A stretch of DNA of 64,000 nucleotides from Aradus depressus (GCA_963662175.1 OY759223.1:13122249-13186248); one strand, 5' to 3'. Counted from the first letter of the stretch, positions 37,001 to 46,726 are shown. The notes: generated by a model not told the origin, from the letters alone. A program made the numbers and translations.

Positions 37001-37929
37001 ACCTGGACAGATTCCCATAGTAGAGCTAAGAGGGAAGAGACGTAAGCACTGCTGGATGCTGTCCTTAGCAGTGCACACTAGTTTTTTCAAATATATCTGT
37101 CTAACCGTCATTTAAAAACCTTGAGCACGCCGTCCTTCAGATGAGAAGTTAAGGTACTCTACCCTAGGTGAATAATTATAGGTAGGCAAAATTTATAACT
37201 CCCATAGTAGAGTCGGTCTCATGTTCACCAGAGTGAAAGAGCTCTCTGGTAGTAGGCGATATGACCTCGTAGTTAAAGCCCGGGCATGAGTCAAAATAAC
37301 TAACTACAATTTAATTGAGTTGCTGAGATCGGCCATATTGTGTTAACCGGACTTGTTTCTTGGCCGTTACATCCGCATAACTCTCTCCGACCTAATAACC
37401 TCCTATGCATTGTGCTACCTCCATTACCTCTCACCATATAATAAAAAAAAAAAAATCTATTAGAAAACCTGTTTTGTCTCTTCATAATTTATTCTAAAGC
37501 GCAATCGATTATATACCAGACACGAATTCAATATTAAATAAATTTTGAGTCGATACATTCATTACATCAGCAGTTTTAAGGGTTTTGTGCTGAGCCCCCT
37601 CTGATCCCACTCGTTTTTTGTTCTGCGGATTCTGGTGAAAATTAATAGATGTCGTCCTTTTGGCTTCTGAATTTATGTATGCAATTTTGTGTCCAATACA
37701 TTCATTACAATGACAGTTATTAGAGTTTTCTGATCGATGCACTCATTCTATTTTGAGTTACCGTATTCACAGACAAAAAGACACACTGACAGACCAGGGG
37801 TCAAAAAATATGAAATTCCGGTGAAAATTGAATATAGAATTTCTGACCGATTAAATTCAGTATACGTGGGGGGGGGGGGGGGGGGGGGGCGATTAACATT
37901 TAAAATGACCTCACGAAAAGCAATATTAA

Positions 37930-37963
<34 letters not shown>

Positions 37964-40900
37964 AGTTAAGATTTTCAAAGCGGCGTCCAATTGCAGTTTC
38001 GTCACGTCTGTTTAAATCTGCCATCATTATCAACTTTCGTAATTGATAAAACTAAAATATAAATATAGATAAAACTATATCAGAGAGAAAATCTTAGTTA
38101 AACATAGACCTGGATTGCGTAATATTGAAAATGAATAAAAGAAAATTTATTACACAACGCATTGATTTTTTTCTTTTTTTTTCGACTGGTGTGACGTTTC
38201 TAAATGTCATATAAGATAGTATTTTTCTGTTCTTTATCTAACCACCTAATTGTAGAAATTTTATGGAATACCCATCAAATTCGTTCTCCCTTCACAACCA
38301 ATCAAACGTTTATCATTATATGACTTACATAAGGCTTCTGAATCGTCCTTCTGCCCATTTCGCGGAACATTAATAGGCGTCCTCATGTAGTTTTGAATTA
38401 ACATTGTGTAGTAGATTCATTACAATGGCAGTTATTAAAGTGTTTGTGTCACGCCTCTCCCCTAATCCAACCCTCCCGCTTCTGCTGAAAATCAATAGAT
38501 GTCGTCCTTAAGGATATATACAATTTCGATACATTCATTTTTGGGTCGGGGAAATCGAAAATTCCGATGAAAAACCAACATCCATTTTCTGACAACGTAA
38601 TTCCCCCTACACTTCCTATAGCTGCAGAAGTAAAATGTGTTCAAAAAAGTAATTTGAAATCATTAGACGTATTTTTTATTCATGTTCTTATTATCAATAC
38701 CTGAGAACCTACTACACTTTTCCATGGCTTGAACGTTTATTTTTCTTCAGTTTTAAAGCTAAAATGAAATACCATATACAATTTAAAAATGTTTACTTAC
38801 TTTCTCCCTAAAATAGAGCTAATTTCTACTGAACTTTCGATCAGTAACTATTATTTTTCATGATCGACAGTCATATAAATCTTTCCATTTATTTATTCTT
38901 TGATATTTTGTATATTTTTCGAGTTTGTTTTGCTCTAAATTCCATTGGTATTAGATTTATTTATTTATATTGGTTCATAAATCCAATTCTGTTTTCCTGA
39001 GCAATCCTGTAAAATCAGTATTATTTCTTAGTTGTCTTCCATCAAGTCATCATCCAAAATGAGATTTCTTTTACCTGTACATACATTATACTTGTGTGCT
39101 TATTTGAAGTTTATTATTTTTAAATATTTATTAATATTATTATTTGAACGTCCTGTTTAATAAAAATTTAAATTTTGTTTCAGAATACAAATAAGGAAAG
39201 TTGGAAGCCGACCTGTTGCGCTGCCAAAAATAAAAGATGTTGCAACCGAAAACAAGATCATTGCGATTTATTAAAATTTCTGGCATTAGTAAGTACCATT
39301 ATAAAATTTGTTAATTCTATAATTTATAGCAACAACCGAATATGTTGGGAGTAACTCTAATTTAATTTAGAATAAATATTATATATTTTATATATATATT
39401 ATTTTTTATAAGGAAAATTGGTGGAATTAATATGTTTGCAACATATATTTTTATTTTTATACTGACATATTTTATTTATTAGTAGTCAGGAAAAATATAA
39501 AAATGAGTTATTGTTATAAATGGTTTTGTGAATTGGCTCATTTATGAGAAATGCGTCAGTCTACTAAAGTTACTGCGTCAGTTGATTATTTTTTAACGAT
39601 AACTATTTTTTTAAATGAGTCAATTGCTTTCAGACAACGAGGTATACTTTTTTTTTTTTTGGTTTTCCTTCCAATTTGTGTTTAACTACCCCATATTTTT
39701 TTCTTAGCTAGATTGAAATATAATTAATATTAGAGTTTATCTGTGAATTCGGCGGAAGAGAGGGGAGGGGGATCAAACGGTCGATTGGATTTGGAGGGAG
39801 AGCGAAAATATAATAGATTAATTCGTGCTGGGGAAGTACAATGCCGATGATTCACTGAAGGCTTTTTTCAAGTTGGTTTAGATATGAATTTGCCTTGACT
39901 TGAACCATACTATTTTTAAAAAATCAACTCTTAGGAAGACTATCATATCGTAACAGTTTTTCTGCTCTTCTGAAAAATTGATTATTATTGTTATTTATTT
40001 TTGTTAATTTTTAGAATGCTCTCAATTTGTCAGCACCTGCGTCGGACGCCCTACTCCGGTCGCACGACAGCTCTGACAGGGATGGCCCCACAACCTGGTT
40101 TCAGCTATCCGGACATCCTGATGCCTTTGCCCCCGCCGGTCCAGGCACCCTATGGAAACGGTGCGGTGCTGGAGGTGAGGAGAAGGAGGTGTACGAGTCA
40201 CTGACACAGGAGCCCGCTCTCAGAGGGATCACTCCCACCTACCTCAGACAGGTGAGCCATGTCACTTCTCCAGCTGAGGGTGAACATTTGGTTTCATCCT
40301 ATTTAATGCCTCCAAAAAGGTGTAAAATGTTATATTTTTGAAATTGTCTTTTCGAAATAATATAAAAAATCTTGCTCCCGTTTTACTTTTTTATACGTTT
40401 GTGAAGAATTTTGTGAGTGCGCTCTAACTCAAAAACTTAGTAGCAATAAAATTGAAATTTGAAATCAAAATGTCTCATTTTCTAACCTAGATGTAATTAC
40501 ATTTTGAATCGAAATGGGATGAAAATTGAGACCAGTTTACTTTAGGGCCTAAGTATAAACTGAAAGGGGCATTTTATATGAAATACTGTTTTTCGCAGAT
40601 CGCTCGGTTTGCGAGATACATACCGAAAACCGTCCGAAAATGTTGTTTTGAAACCAGTTAGCTTCTGTAGGCCTCACCCGTCGGATGGGTGGGATACCTG
40701 ATTTTTAGGAATTCGCTAAAACAAATGTTACATATATTATTTATATCTTAATATTTTATTTATTAATTTTTTTGATTCAGGTTGACTATGACTCGCAGTC
40801 GTTCATCGAGCTACAGGACCTGCTCCACGGGTTCCGAGACCCTATAGTGATGGATGTCAAACTGGGGACTCGGACCTTCCTAGAGGACGAAGTGCAGAAC

Positions 40901-43900
40901 ACAACAGCACGCCACGACCTCTATCGCAAAGTAAGAACAATTATCATATCTCTCTCTCTATATATATATATATATATAATCTTGACGCCATTAAAATAAT
41001 AAATTGTTAGTTAAATTTAACTTTATATATTAAAGATAGGGCACGTTACAAAAAGAGTTTCGGGAGTTTGGCACGTCAAAATTTATCTGTCAGAGCGAAA
41101 ACTGTGATTTTCTCCGTTTTTAATCTGGAAAATTCAATTTTTTTTTTTTTTTTTTGTATCTTCAATGTCAAATGAATGATTGGAAAACTACCGATTTGTT
41201 CGAGAAAATTACAAAAAAAAAACTGTTTTGTCTTTTTGATGAGGAGATTGGAAAGTTCGACCTTGCCTGTGAGCACGGATGGAAAGACTCGATACTAGAT
41301 TTTTTTTACAGACACTGGACCAACACATATATTATGCTGATAGGACATTAAAAAGTTGGTACACAAAATTGTAAAAAAAAAAAATGAATCTATTTTTATA
41401 ACCTATTAGTTTATGATGATAAGTTGTTTAAAAATATTTGAAAAACAAAATTCTGAACTGTTCTCAAGCTGAAATTAACGTTAGTTACCCCGTTAAAAAA
41501 ATGTTATAAAAATGAGTTAAAATAAAAAAATATATACCTATCCTGCCGGTTGTGTGTTTGTGTATATGAACAGTATAACTCCCTTTAGAATGAATATATT
41601 GACACGAAATTTTAAACGTGTGGTCTAGGGCCCGAATCAATTTTTTTTTTTTTTTTTTTTTCTATTCGGATTGATATTGATAAATACAAATTAAATTAAA
41701 TTAATAGCAACCTATGTTAATGGGTTTTTGTAAGGATATTTATTTAATTCAGACTTTTTTGAATAAAATAAAATTTAAGTCTCAAAAATATGAATATATA
41801 CTCTGAAAGTTTCTTCGAGAAAGTTTTTGGAATTATTTGCAGCTGGCTGAAAAATAAATTATAGAAATAAATAAATTACGTCTCTGGAAGTCCAATAAAT
41901 AAATAATAATAATATACTAACTTTTGATTCTAAACAATTATTTTAAGTATGTATAAAGGAAATTGAATTTAATATTATTACAATTATTATCATTTTGATT
42001 GTGTTCCCTGCATTTGATGTATCTTTAATTCAGTTCTAAAGCGGTGGTTGTGGGGTCTTCTTAATAAATAAATAATATAAATTATTTTTATTATTTTTTT
42101 TATTATCAGATGGTGCAAATGGATCCAAATGCTCCAACCAAAGAAGAACATGAAGGAAAAGCAGTTACTAAACTTCGCTACATGCAGTTCAGAGAGCAGC
42201 AAAGTTCAACGTGCAGTCTGGGCTTCCGGATAGAGGCTATGAGGGTGAGCATTGAACATCATACCTAGATAGCTATCTGGGGTCTTTAAAGTTCTTCATA
42301 GTGCTTAAAATGTAGGATCACCTCAGCCTTGGGTTCCTTACATGACTTTAGTTGGGAGGAGCATGACATTATTGTACAATATTCTGACTCAGACGTTACT
42401 AAGTACGCATATATCACAAAAATATTGAAAATTTCGACTCTGTGCATAGACAAAGGCAGATATATAGTATCTAGTGTACAAATATACCGACAATAGCTAC
42501 GAATATCAACACCAAGAATTTGTTTAACTTGTATATTGACCAATTTCGCAAAAATATATAAATAAAGTGTACCGATTTCGATTGACGATGCCGAAACCGG
42601 TACACTTAGTGCATATATTTTTGTTGAATTACGACAATATGAAAATTAAACAAGTTTTTTTTATTTATTAGCTTTTCACTATATCGGCACAGATCGCAGA
42701 AATGTATTCAGACATAAAAAGTAATAACATTTACCAAGCAAGATACATTAACATAATACTAAGTAACAAGTAATCAATTTAAGTAATGATAAATTCAATA
42801 ATAAATAAAAATAATTATGTAAAGAAGAAAATACTAATTTCATATACAATTGAACCAACAATAAATATAATAAATAAAATAAAGAATCCTAGAGAAAGGA
42901 AAAGAACAAAGAACAACAAAGTTTGGGGGGGGGGGGGGGGGGGGTACAAAAACCTCTGATACCTATATCGTAGTAATACATAAATAAAATTATTTTTTAT
43001 GCAAATCCAAAACTTCATAACGAAGGGGAATCGAGAGACCAGATGGTATGAGCATGAAATTGAGTTCCTCAGTAAGACACCTGATTTTCAACCAAATCGC
43101 TAAATTGGTACCAGAGTAATAATTACAAAATTTAGTTAATTAATTCGCGCTGAATACATCGCCGGTGATATACATATATTTTTTTTTTCTCGATAACCTA
43201 CAAGAGGCAGTATACTGAGTTTTGATGATATCGAAGCTTTTTAATTCTCCAAAACATTAAGAACAGGTTTCGAGGGCGCCGGTAGCTCATTGGTATGCCT
43301 TCTGAGCTCAAGATCGAGGCCCTTAGTTTATTTTTTCTGGGTGGTAAAACATAAGCACTCCGTCCTTTGGATGGGACGTTAAGCGATAGTCCCGAGCCTC
43401 TACGATGTCAGGTACTCGTTAAAGACCCCTGCCCTACCTCAGGGTAGGCGAATTTTAGGACTCCCACAGTAGAGTCGGGCTCATGTCAACCAGAGTGACG
43501 AAAGAGCGCTCTGGTAGTAGGCGATATGACCTAGTAGTTAAAGCCCAGGCATGAGTCATAATAACTAACTAAGAACAGGTTTCGCGAAATCACTACTGAT
43601 TTTCTTTTCTTTTTGTTTTGTAGAAAGTTTTAAGCCCCGCTGATGCAATATCACGTACGGTTTTTGAAAAAGTTAAGGTAATATGCTTTTTCAAAAAGTT
43701 TTAGCTTTATGCGAAATATAATATCTAACTTCTGTTATCTTCTACAGCTAAAAAAAAATAATAATTTGGAGGTGTACATGAAATAAGCTTTTAATAGCGG
43801 TGGGCGTCACTGTAGTTTCTCGGTATACTTGGGTAGTGTTATGTTGTTCTGATCCGTATTATGTATATTATACATATATACATTCATGAAGTATATGTTA

Positions 43901-45227
43901 GTTTTCTATGTGCGACATATTGTAACAAACCAGCTTATCGTAAGTTACACGCCGTCACATAAATACAAGGAAGCAGATATCCATTGATATCGCCCCTATC
44001 CTTTATAATTGGTTTTGTCCGTTATAATAATTATTGTAACACAATTATTGTGCTGACCAATAAAGTTATGCCACATCTCACAATAAACTATCAAGTTCAT
44101 GTTCGCGGCACATTATACTTCTATTATTCATATCATATATGATTATTGATATTGTTTGGAATATCTATAATATAACTATACGAAGTATAGAGGATGTTAT
44201 GTAATCTAAAAAAAAAAACTAATAACTGCAAAGAAATAAAAAGACGTTATTTTCCCACTGTTTTATTTCCAACCAGAATTGCGTCATCATCAGTGGCACC
44301 TCACTATCACATCTAGTAACTGTCACTTTATTTATAATAGAATGTGTAATTTGTTGACAGTTTCGAGGTTCGAAGCCTGTCACAGACCTGAAGAGAGTCA
44401 AATCGGATAAGGAGGTTGAAGACACCTTATCCTTATTTCTGGGAGATCGAGAGGACGTCCGACAAAGACTGCTTGCGAGGCTTGCCGAGATCCGCAACGT
44501 TCTCGATCAGTCCGTCTACTTCAAAAAACATGAGGTGAGCACTCACAGTTAGTCGATTTACATTATGAGATGGGCATCTAATGTTCGTATATATTACCAA
44601 ACTAAAGTGTCATAAGGGACATTGTTTCGGTCCTTCGGATGGGACGTTAAGCGATGGTCCCGAGCAAGGTACTCGCTAAAGACTCCCTACTAAGGACGGC
44701 CGATAGGCCATTGTACTATCGATACATCGATGGTTTATAACTATCGATAGTCTAAGTAACTATAGTATATATTGTGATTGATATCTTTCAGGTGGTTGGT
44801 AGCAGTATCCTGTTGCTGTACGACGAAAGCCGAGTGGGAGCCTGGTTGATTGACTTTGCCAAGACCCGACCTGCCCCAGGTGGTGTCACTCTCAACCACC
44901 GGAGTCCCTGGGAGCCGGGCAACCACGAAGAGGGCTTCCTCACAGGACTGGACAATCTCATCAAGGTAACTAACCTAACCATTCTAGGCATGTTCCTTAA
45001 CTGATCCAGGATCACCACATGGTGACTCGTCATAGGACGCCAAACCTTACTTCCAATAACCATAAGTCAGGAAAATACATTTTTAATTTCTCATGGGAAA
45101 ATTTATATAATCATGGAAAAAATATGTTTTTGCCTTTCTATTATCGTTGTAAATATTTTGAAGTTATATTGCTATAACCCTGAGCGATTTTTATGAAATA
45201 TTTATATATATTAACGTACGTATGTAA

Positions 45228-45274
<47 letters not shown>

Positions 45275-45936
45275 TTATTTATTTATTTAATATAGCGTCC
45301 GGTCATTCTTTCATCGCTAGCGATTCTTAAGTTAATCTCTGGCTTTAGAGAATGAAGTGCTAAATTTTTCTCTTTAGTATATAAGTTCCGGTTTTTCTTT
45401 CTTAATTTATCATAGAGTAATCACTTTTTTTTCTTCATAACTTAGTGGTGGCAGATTACACGTTAGGAGGTCACGTGATCATTTTTCATTTTATTTTTAG
45501 AAAAAAATATTTTTTATTAAATTTTCTTGGATAGTCAATATTAATATACAGGCATTCAGCAAATAATTTTTCTATTATGAACTTTCTTTGAAAACTTTTT
45601 TAGGAAAACTATGAAACAGTTTTCTTATGCAAAAATAAACGTAGAAAACAAAAAATTAATTTAAAAAATAGCTTACTTGTCCTCGGTAATGACACATTTG
45701 TAAACCTCTTATAGTCTATTTTTGAAAGAGCTGTTTTCACAGCTTAAATAGTTCCATATTGTCATTAAGGGTATAAGAGCATGTAGGTCCCTAGGTGTAA
45801 AGCACCAGCCCACCAGTATAATATCGTTATTATAATATAGTTTTTGTTTGGGTTTTTTTAGGTGTTGCAGAGAGTGAACGTTGATAAGTCTGAAACAGCA
45901 ATGACAACAAGAAAGCCACTAGCACTCAGATCGTGA
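18933..45936 (+). CDS. IP3K: inositol-trisphosphate 3-kinase, spliced
   Basis: This enzyme phosphorylates Ins(1,4,5)P3 to Ins(1,3,4,5)P4 in the cytosol, ending calcium release signals. Proposed exons, all phase 0 with GT-AG introns: 18933-19022, 39184-39288, 40015-40251, 40781-40930, 42110-42244, 44361-44534, 44792-44965, 45862-45936 (379 residues). An optional exon lies at 43624-43677. The inositol phosphate kinase signature 'PIVMDVKLG' is at residues about 165-173, with 'LGFRIEAMR' at the end of exon 5. The C-terminal lobe has 'GSSIL' (about 300-304), 'LIDFAKT' with catalytic Asp about 318, and 'GLDNLI' just before the last exon. The kinase domain from residue about 90 is complete. Exons 1 and 2 are Cys/Lys-rich, not conserved, and less certain. 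Introns carry many SINEs and family B copies. Confidence 0.88.
19023..20382 (+). other. IP3K intron 1, AT-rich part
   Basis: No exon or repeat end is recognised. A small tandem 'attaataattatatataaat' occurs near 19358-19400. Confidence 0.4.
20394..20728 (-). mobile_element. family A SINE, full length with target-site duplication
   Basis: The insertion is bounded by 'atagagctatt' at 20383-20393 and again at 20729-20739, an exact 11-bp duplication that fixes both ends. The tail variant is 'aggttaggttttataactca' and the head ends 'gctaccggcgccctca'. It lies antisense in IP3K intron 1. Confidence 0.95.
20740..21098. other. intron sequence, unassigned
   Basis: Nothing recognised. Confidence 0.35.
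21100..21475 (+). repeat. family B copy, nearly complete
   Basis: The left end is 'gcgatgtataggggtagtta' and the right end 'gtgctggggaagtatattgc' plus 'cagtgattcaccaacg'. It is one of the better copies for defining both ends, with 'aaaaattcgaagtttagttt' as an internal match. Confidence 0.75.
21476..21700. other. intron spacer with (TC)n
   Basis: A short (TC)n run at about 21478-21496. The rest is unassigned. Confidence 0.35.
21701..22545 (-). repeat. family B antisense copy, split by a SINE
   Basis: The parts are 21701-21896 and 22217-22545. Phrases include 'tttgggctaaaactcaatat', 'attgataataatggcagttat'-like and two occurrences of 'ggtagatttggctgaaaatta'-like sequence, so an internal duplication is likely. 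The break coincides with the SINE insertion at 21897. Confidence 0.75.
21897..22216 (+). mobile_element. family A SINE, full length
   Basis: The head is 'gagggcgacggtagctcagt' and the B box 'gtgggttcgtagcccgacc'. The body is near consensus and ends 'aaagcccgggcatgtatgtc' where family B resumes. Confidence 0.9.
22546..22925. other. intron spacer, AT-rich
   Basis: Nothing recognised. Confidence 0.35.
22926..23110 (+). repeat. family B, internally deleted
   Basis: It starts in the left half ('gattttgagttttcacagca'), jumps to 'cagtcaaatcggccaaacgg' and ends 'cgttctggagaagttcattg'. Confidence 0.65.
23480..23690 (-). mobile_element. family A SINE, degraded antisense
   Basis: It is readable as 'acatatcgcctactgcctga', 'gatcatgagcccgactcttc' and 'ccaaaggacggcgtgctcaa', with the head cut in the B box ('gctgggtttgaactcac'). 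Confidence 0.7.
23691..24262. other. intron spacer
   Basis: A scrap 'cgccatccttcggacgtgcc' (23827) is SINE-like. The rest is unassigned. Confidence 0.35.
24265..24585. mobile_element. family A SINE, inverted pair of fragments
   Basis: 24265-24465 is antisense ('aatgactcatgctcgggctt' to 'gttttacctcaaagataaa'). 24466-24585 is sense ('cgttaaggtccggagcctgt' to 'gttaaagcccagggcat'). The join falls inside the linker, so this is a fold-back arrangement. Confidence 0.75.
24695..25302. mobile_element. hAT-type non-autonomous transposon, 608 bp
   Basis: The left end is 'caggtgcgtaggcaggaatt' and the right end, on the minus strand, is 'caggggcgtagccagg'. That is the CAGGGGCGTAGCCAGG terminus common to animal hAT elements. 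The flanks are CCCAAGGT (24687-24694) and CCCAAGAT (25303-25310), an 8-bp duplication with one mismatch. Subterminal G runs lie just inside both ends, and an internal hairpin 'gcaaagcgcagtagcagcaa' occupies about 24850-25000. No transposase. Confidence 0.88.
25311..26084. other. intron spacer, AT-rich
   Basis: The frames at 25847-26191 (both strands) are shadows of AT-rich sequence running into family B. Nothing else is seen. Confidence 0.3.
26085..26250 (+). repeat. family B right half
   Basis: 'taactgccgatgtaatgaat' continues to the right end 'ttcaggctggggaagtacat'. Confidence 0.7.
26251..26838. other. intron spacer
   Basis: No supported feature. Confidence 0.3.
26839..27025 (+). repeat. 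family B, internally deleted
   Basis: 'gtaggtaagttatgtaaccg' (left end) continues to 'cttcgtactggggttgtaca' (right end) in under 200 bp. Confidence 0.6.
27026..27999. other. intron spacer with unrecognised frames
   Basis: A minus frame at 27108-27326 encodes a basic Trp/Pro-containing peptide ('[14 protein letters not shown]') that I cannot assign. It lacks supporting splice signals. An antisense family B scrap lies at 27590-27690. Confidence 0.3.
28000..28170. repeat. degenerate minisatellite
   Basis: Repeats of 'attattctaactgactg' and 'accactattctgacc' with a period of about 24-30 bp and many substitutions. Confidence 0.55.
28586..28750 (+). CDS. candidate alternative 5' exon (hydrophobic), unproven
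   Basis: An ATG-started frame of 55 codons ends at the strong donor TGG|GTGAGT (28751), phase 0, and could splice in frame to the IP3K exon at 39184. The product contains a hydrophobic stretch of about 30 residues (Leu/Phe/Val-rich, residues about 9-42) that could be a membrane anchor or signal anchor, then '[10 protein letters not shown]'. It lies in the 20-kb intron. It may equally be chance or a transposon piece. Confidence 0.25.
28751..30475. other. intron spacer, AT-rich
   Basis: Nothing recognised. A short 'gtactaatttagtactta' duplication occurs near 29130-29170. Confidence 0.35.
30480..30760. repeat. degenerate tandem repeat around 'tgtatttgact'
   Basis: Units with 'gatgtatttgactctttagc' and 'ttcattagtctctagtttg' recur about every 60-110 bases (30510, 30565, 30625, 30670, 30720). 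Confidence 0.55.
31024..31305 (+). mobile_element. family A SINE, 5'-truncated
   Basis: It starts just after the B box ('aaccggccgaggctattag') and runs to the tail 'catgagtccataataactaa'. Confidence 0.85.
31490..31680. repeat. family C scrap followed by a family B right end
   Basis: 31499-31590 holds 'cttcgtcagcacaaagttca' and 'acacagatcgcaaaaatat' (family C). 31610-31680 holds 'cgcactggggaagtacattc' (family B). Confidence 0.5.
31681..33855. other. intron spacer, no supported exon
   Basis: A GC-richer part at 33570-33740 has a 66-codon frame without recognisable domain or clear splice sites. Frames at 32388-32633 are also unassigned. Confidence 0.3.
33856..34012 (-). mobile_element. family A SINE, antisense head half
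   Basis: 'ctcaacgtcccattcgaagg' continues to 'ccactgagctaccgagg'. The B box is diverged. Confidence 0.75.
34013..34569. other. intron spacer
   Basis: The 79-codon frame at 34237-34476 has no family resemblance that I can name. Confidence 0.3.
34571..34608 (+). mobile_element. family A SINE, left piece of an interrupted copy
   Basis: 'gagggcgccggtagctcaga' jumps to 'gcctgtacgacgtcaggta' by internal deletion, then is broken at TA by the pogo-like element. It resumes at 35571 ('tacttgttaaagaccca'). Confidence 0.8.
34609..35570 (-). mobile_element. pogo/Tigger-type DNA transposon relic
   Basis: The ends are inverted 'tagtagaacccctcttaacc' with TA duplicated outside (34607-34608 and 35571-35572), as for Tc1/mariner-pogo insertion. 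On the minus strand the remaining coding sequence resembles the acidic C-terminus of Tigger-like transposases: '[20 protein letters not shown]' at about 35285-35350, then '[12 protein letters not shown]' around the SINE break, ending in a stop near 34806. One frameshift and a large internal deletion make it inactive. A SINE at 34884-35214 is nested within. Confidence 0.85.
34884..35214 (+). mobile_element. family A SINE nested in the pogo relic
   Basis: The flanks 'aacatattgcaaaat' (34869-34883) and 'aacatatcgcaataaaat' (35216-35233) are a diverged target duplication. Head, B box and tail are all present. Confidence 0.9.
35571..35670 (+). mobile_element. family A SINE, right piece, scrambled
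   Basis: 'tacttgttaaagacccacac' and 'cctaggtgaataggactccc' continue the copy broken at 34608. Then 'tcggatggtccctagtctgt' repeats an upstream SINE segment. Confidence 0.7.
35671..36250. other. intron spacer
   Basis: Unassigned. 'cctgacgttttgaacacgtg' near 36001 resembles a phrase at 9880 ('gatttgaacacgtgagcact') but is too short to classify. Confidence 0.3.
36251..36368 (-). mobile_element. family A SINE, older antisense tail fragment
   Basis: 'agttagttattgtgactaat' continues to 'gacattagcccgactcttca'. It is the landing site of the next copy. Confidence 0.75.
36381..36725 (-). mobile_element. family A SINE, full length with target-site duplication
   Basis: 'tattatattctg' stands at 36369-36380 and at 36726-36737, an exact 12-bp duplication. 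The tail variant is 'gttaggttaggttttatgac'. It is close to consensus throughout, so it is a young copy. Confidence 0.96.
36833..37070 (+). mobile_element. family A SINE, diverged copy
   Basis: The head is shortened ('gagggcgcctggactgagct'). The body 'tccttcggatggggcgctaa' and 'ggtactcgttaaagacccat' are readable. Confidence 0.75.
37117..37310 (+). mobile_element. family A SINE, 5'-truncated
   Basis: 'cttgagcacgccgtccttca' continues to 'gggcatgagtcaaaataact'. Confidence 0.8.
37530..37865 (-). repeat. family B antisense copy
   Basis: 'agtcgatacattcattacat', 'aatagatgtcgtccttttgg' and 'atttctgaccgattaaattc' mark it. Its left end is replaced by a G run. Confidence 0.7.
37868..37961. repeat. G22 run and A31 run
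   Basis: There are 22 consecutive G at 37868-37889 and 31 consecutive A at 37931-37961, separated by about 40 bases. The A run might be a retrotransposon tail. The G run abuts family B. Confidence 0.8.
38330..38640 (-). repeat. family B antisense copy with left end
   Basis: 'cattacaatggcagttatta' continues to 'aattccccctacacttccta' and 'tagctgcagaag'. Confidence 0.75.
39735..39870 (+). repeat. family B right end
   Basis: 'tcaaacggtcgattggattt' continues to 'ttcgtgctggggaagtacaa'. It lies in the IP3K intron between exons 2 and 3. Confidence 0.7.
41545..41665 (+). repeat. family B scrap plus T run
   Basis: 'tagaatgaatatattgacac' and 'gaaattttaaacgtgtggtc', then T20 at about 41641-41660. Confidence 0.5.
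42540..42720. mobile_element. family C (Penelope-like) repeat segment
   Basis: It has 'gtgtaccgatttcgattgac' then 'gatgccgaaaccggtacac', an imperfect palindrome with the TGACGATG..GAAA core. It is followed by 'atcggcacagatcgcagaaa'. The latter recurs inverted at 54905-54935. Confidence 0.6.
42925..42944. repeat. G20 run
   Basis: Twenty consecutive G in the IP3K intron, with no transposon end recognised beside it. Confidence 0.85.
43135..43180 (+). repeat. family B right-end scrap
   Basis: 'ttaattcgcgctgaatacat' and 'cgccggtgatatac'. Confidence 0.45.
43273..43570 (+). mobile_element. family A SINE with exact target-site duplication
   Basis: 'aagaacaggtttcg' at 43259-43272 and 43571-43584 is a perfect 14-bp duplication. 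Head and tail ('gagtcataataactaact') are intact, but the segment around the B box is deleted. The right duplication ends 39 bases before the putative cassette exon at 43624. Confidence 0.96.
43624..43677 (+). CDS. IP3K: possible 18-codon cassette exon of IP3K
   Basis: A long pyrimidine tract and 'tttgtag' acceptor precede 54 open bases, phase 0 at both ends, with donor AAG|GTAATA. The peptide is '[18 protein letters not shown]'. Joining exon 5 straight to the exon at 44361 gives, by my alignment from memory, the usual family length. This exon would therefore insert 18 residues after 'GFRIEAMR'. It may be alternatively spliced or spurious. Confidence 0.4.
44626..44700 (+). mobile_element. family A SINE, internal fragment
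   Basis: 'cggtccttcggatgggacgt' continues to 'gtactcgctaaagactccct'. It lies between IP3K exons. Confidence 0.75.
45228..45292. repeat. (AT)n followed by (TTTA)n microsatellite
   Basis: About 20 AT units, then five or six TTTA units, within the last coding intron of IP3K. Confidence 0.9.
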
Positions 45937-45997
45937 TTGTGACTTGTGGAACTGTGACCGGTCCTGTACTTAGCCAGGATCACATTTATTATACAGG
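45937..45997 (+). other. IP3K: IP3K 3' UTR, first part
   Basis: After stop codon 45934-45936 the exon seems to continue to a strong donor CAGG|GTAAGT at 45998. The 3' UTR would therefore be spliced to 47014. Confidence 0.4.
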
Positions 45998-46393
45998 GTA
46001 AGTTATCATTTATTTTTATATAACACCCTCCCATTTTAATATTTGAGAAAAAAAAAAAAAAATTCAAAAATATACGAGAATTCGATTTAGTTCATCAACT
46101 ACGCTTACAGATCTCTCTCCCCCTTCTCAAAATTATTTCATACTGGCATTACTGGGTATAAGAATGTCTACTCTCAAGATAACTCTGTACAAAGACACGA
46201 AATGAAATGAAAAGATGAGGGGGAGAGAGAGTGATCTGTAAGCGTGGTTGGTATAACAATGTCCTGTAATGGCCACGACACATCATATATGTTTCTTAAT
46301 ATTTATAATTTTTCAAAGATCTAACAATAAAAAAATTTATTATTATATTTAAAAGTTGGTTGCTAAGAATTAAGATTAAGAAATTACTTAGAT

Positions 46394-46715
46394 ATATTCC
46401 GGCGTGTTTATCTTGTGAGCTCAAGATCGTGGGTTCGAAACCCGACCGAGGCCCTTAGTTTATTTTATCTGAGAGGTCAAATAAGCACGCTTTCCTTTGG
46501 GTGGGACGTTAAGCGATGGTCCCGAGCCTGTTCGATGTCAGGTACTCGTTAAATACCCCTACCCTAGGTGAATAAAAATTTAGGATAGGTAAAATTTAGG
46601 ACTCCCGTAGTAGAGTCGGGCTCATGTCCACCAGAGTGACGAAAGAGCACTCTGGTAGTAGGCGATATGACCTTGTAGTTAAAGCCCGGGCATGAGTTAT
46701 AATAACTAACTATAA
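46394..46715 (+). mobile_element. family A SINE, A-box end truncated
   Basis: It starts near 'ggcgtgtttatcttgtgagc', has B box 'gtgggttcgaaacccgacc' and ends 'gcatgagttataataactaa'. An antisense copy follows after 12 bases. Confidence 0.88.
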
Positions 46716-46726
46716 GTACAACATTT

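Noticed and set aside
37737..38015. Frame encoding poly-Gly and poly-Lys
   Set aside because: It is produced entirely by the G22 and A31 runs.
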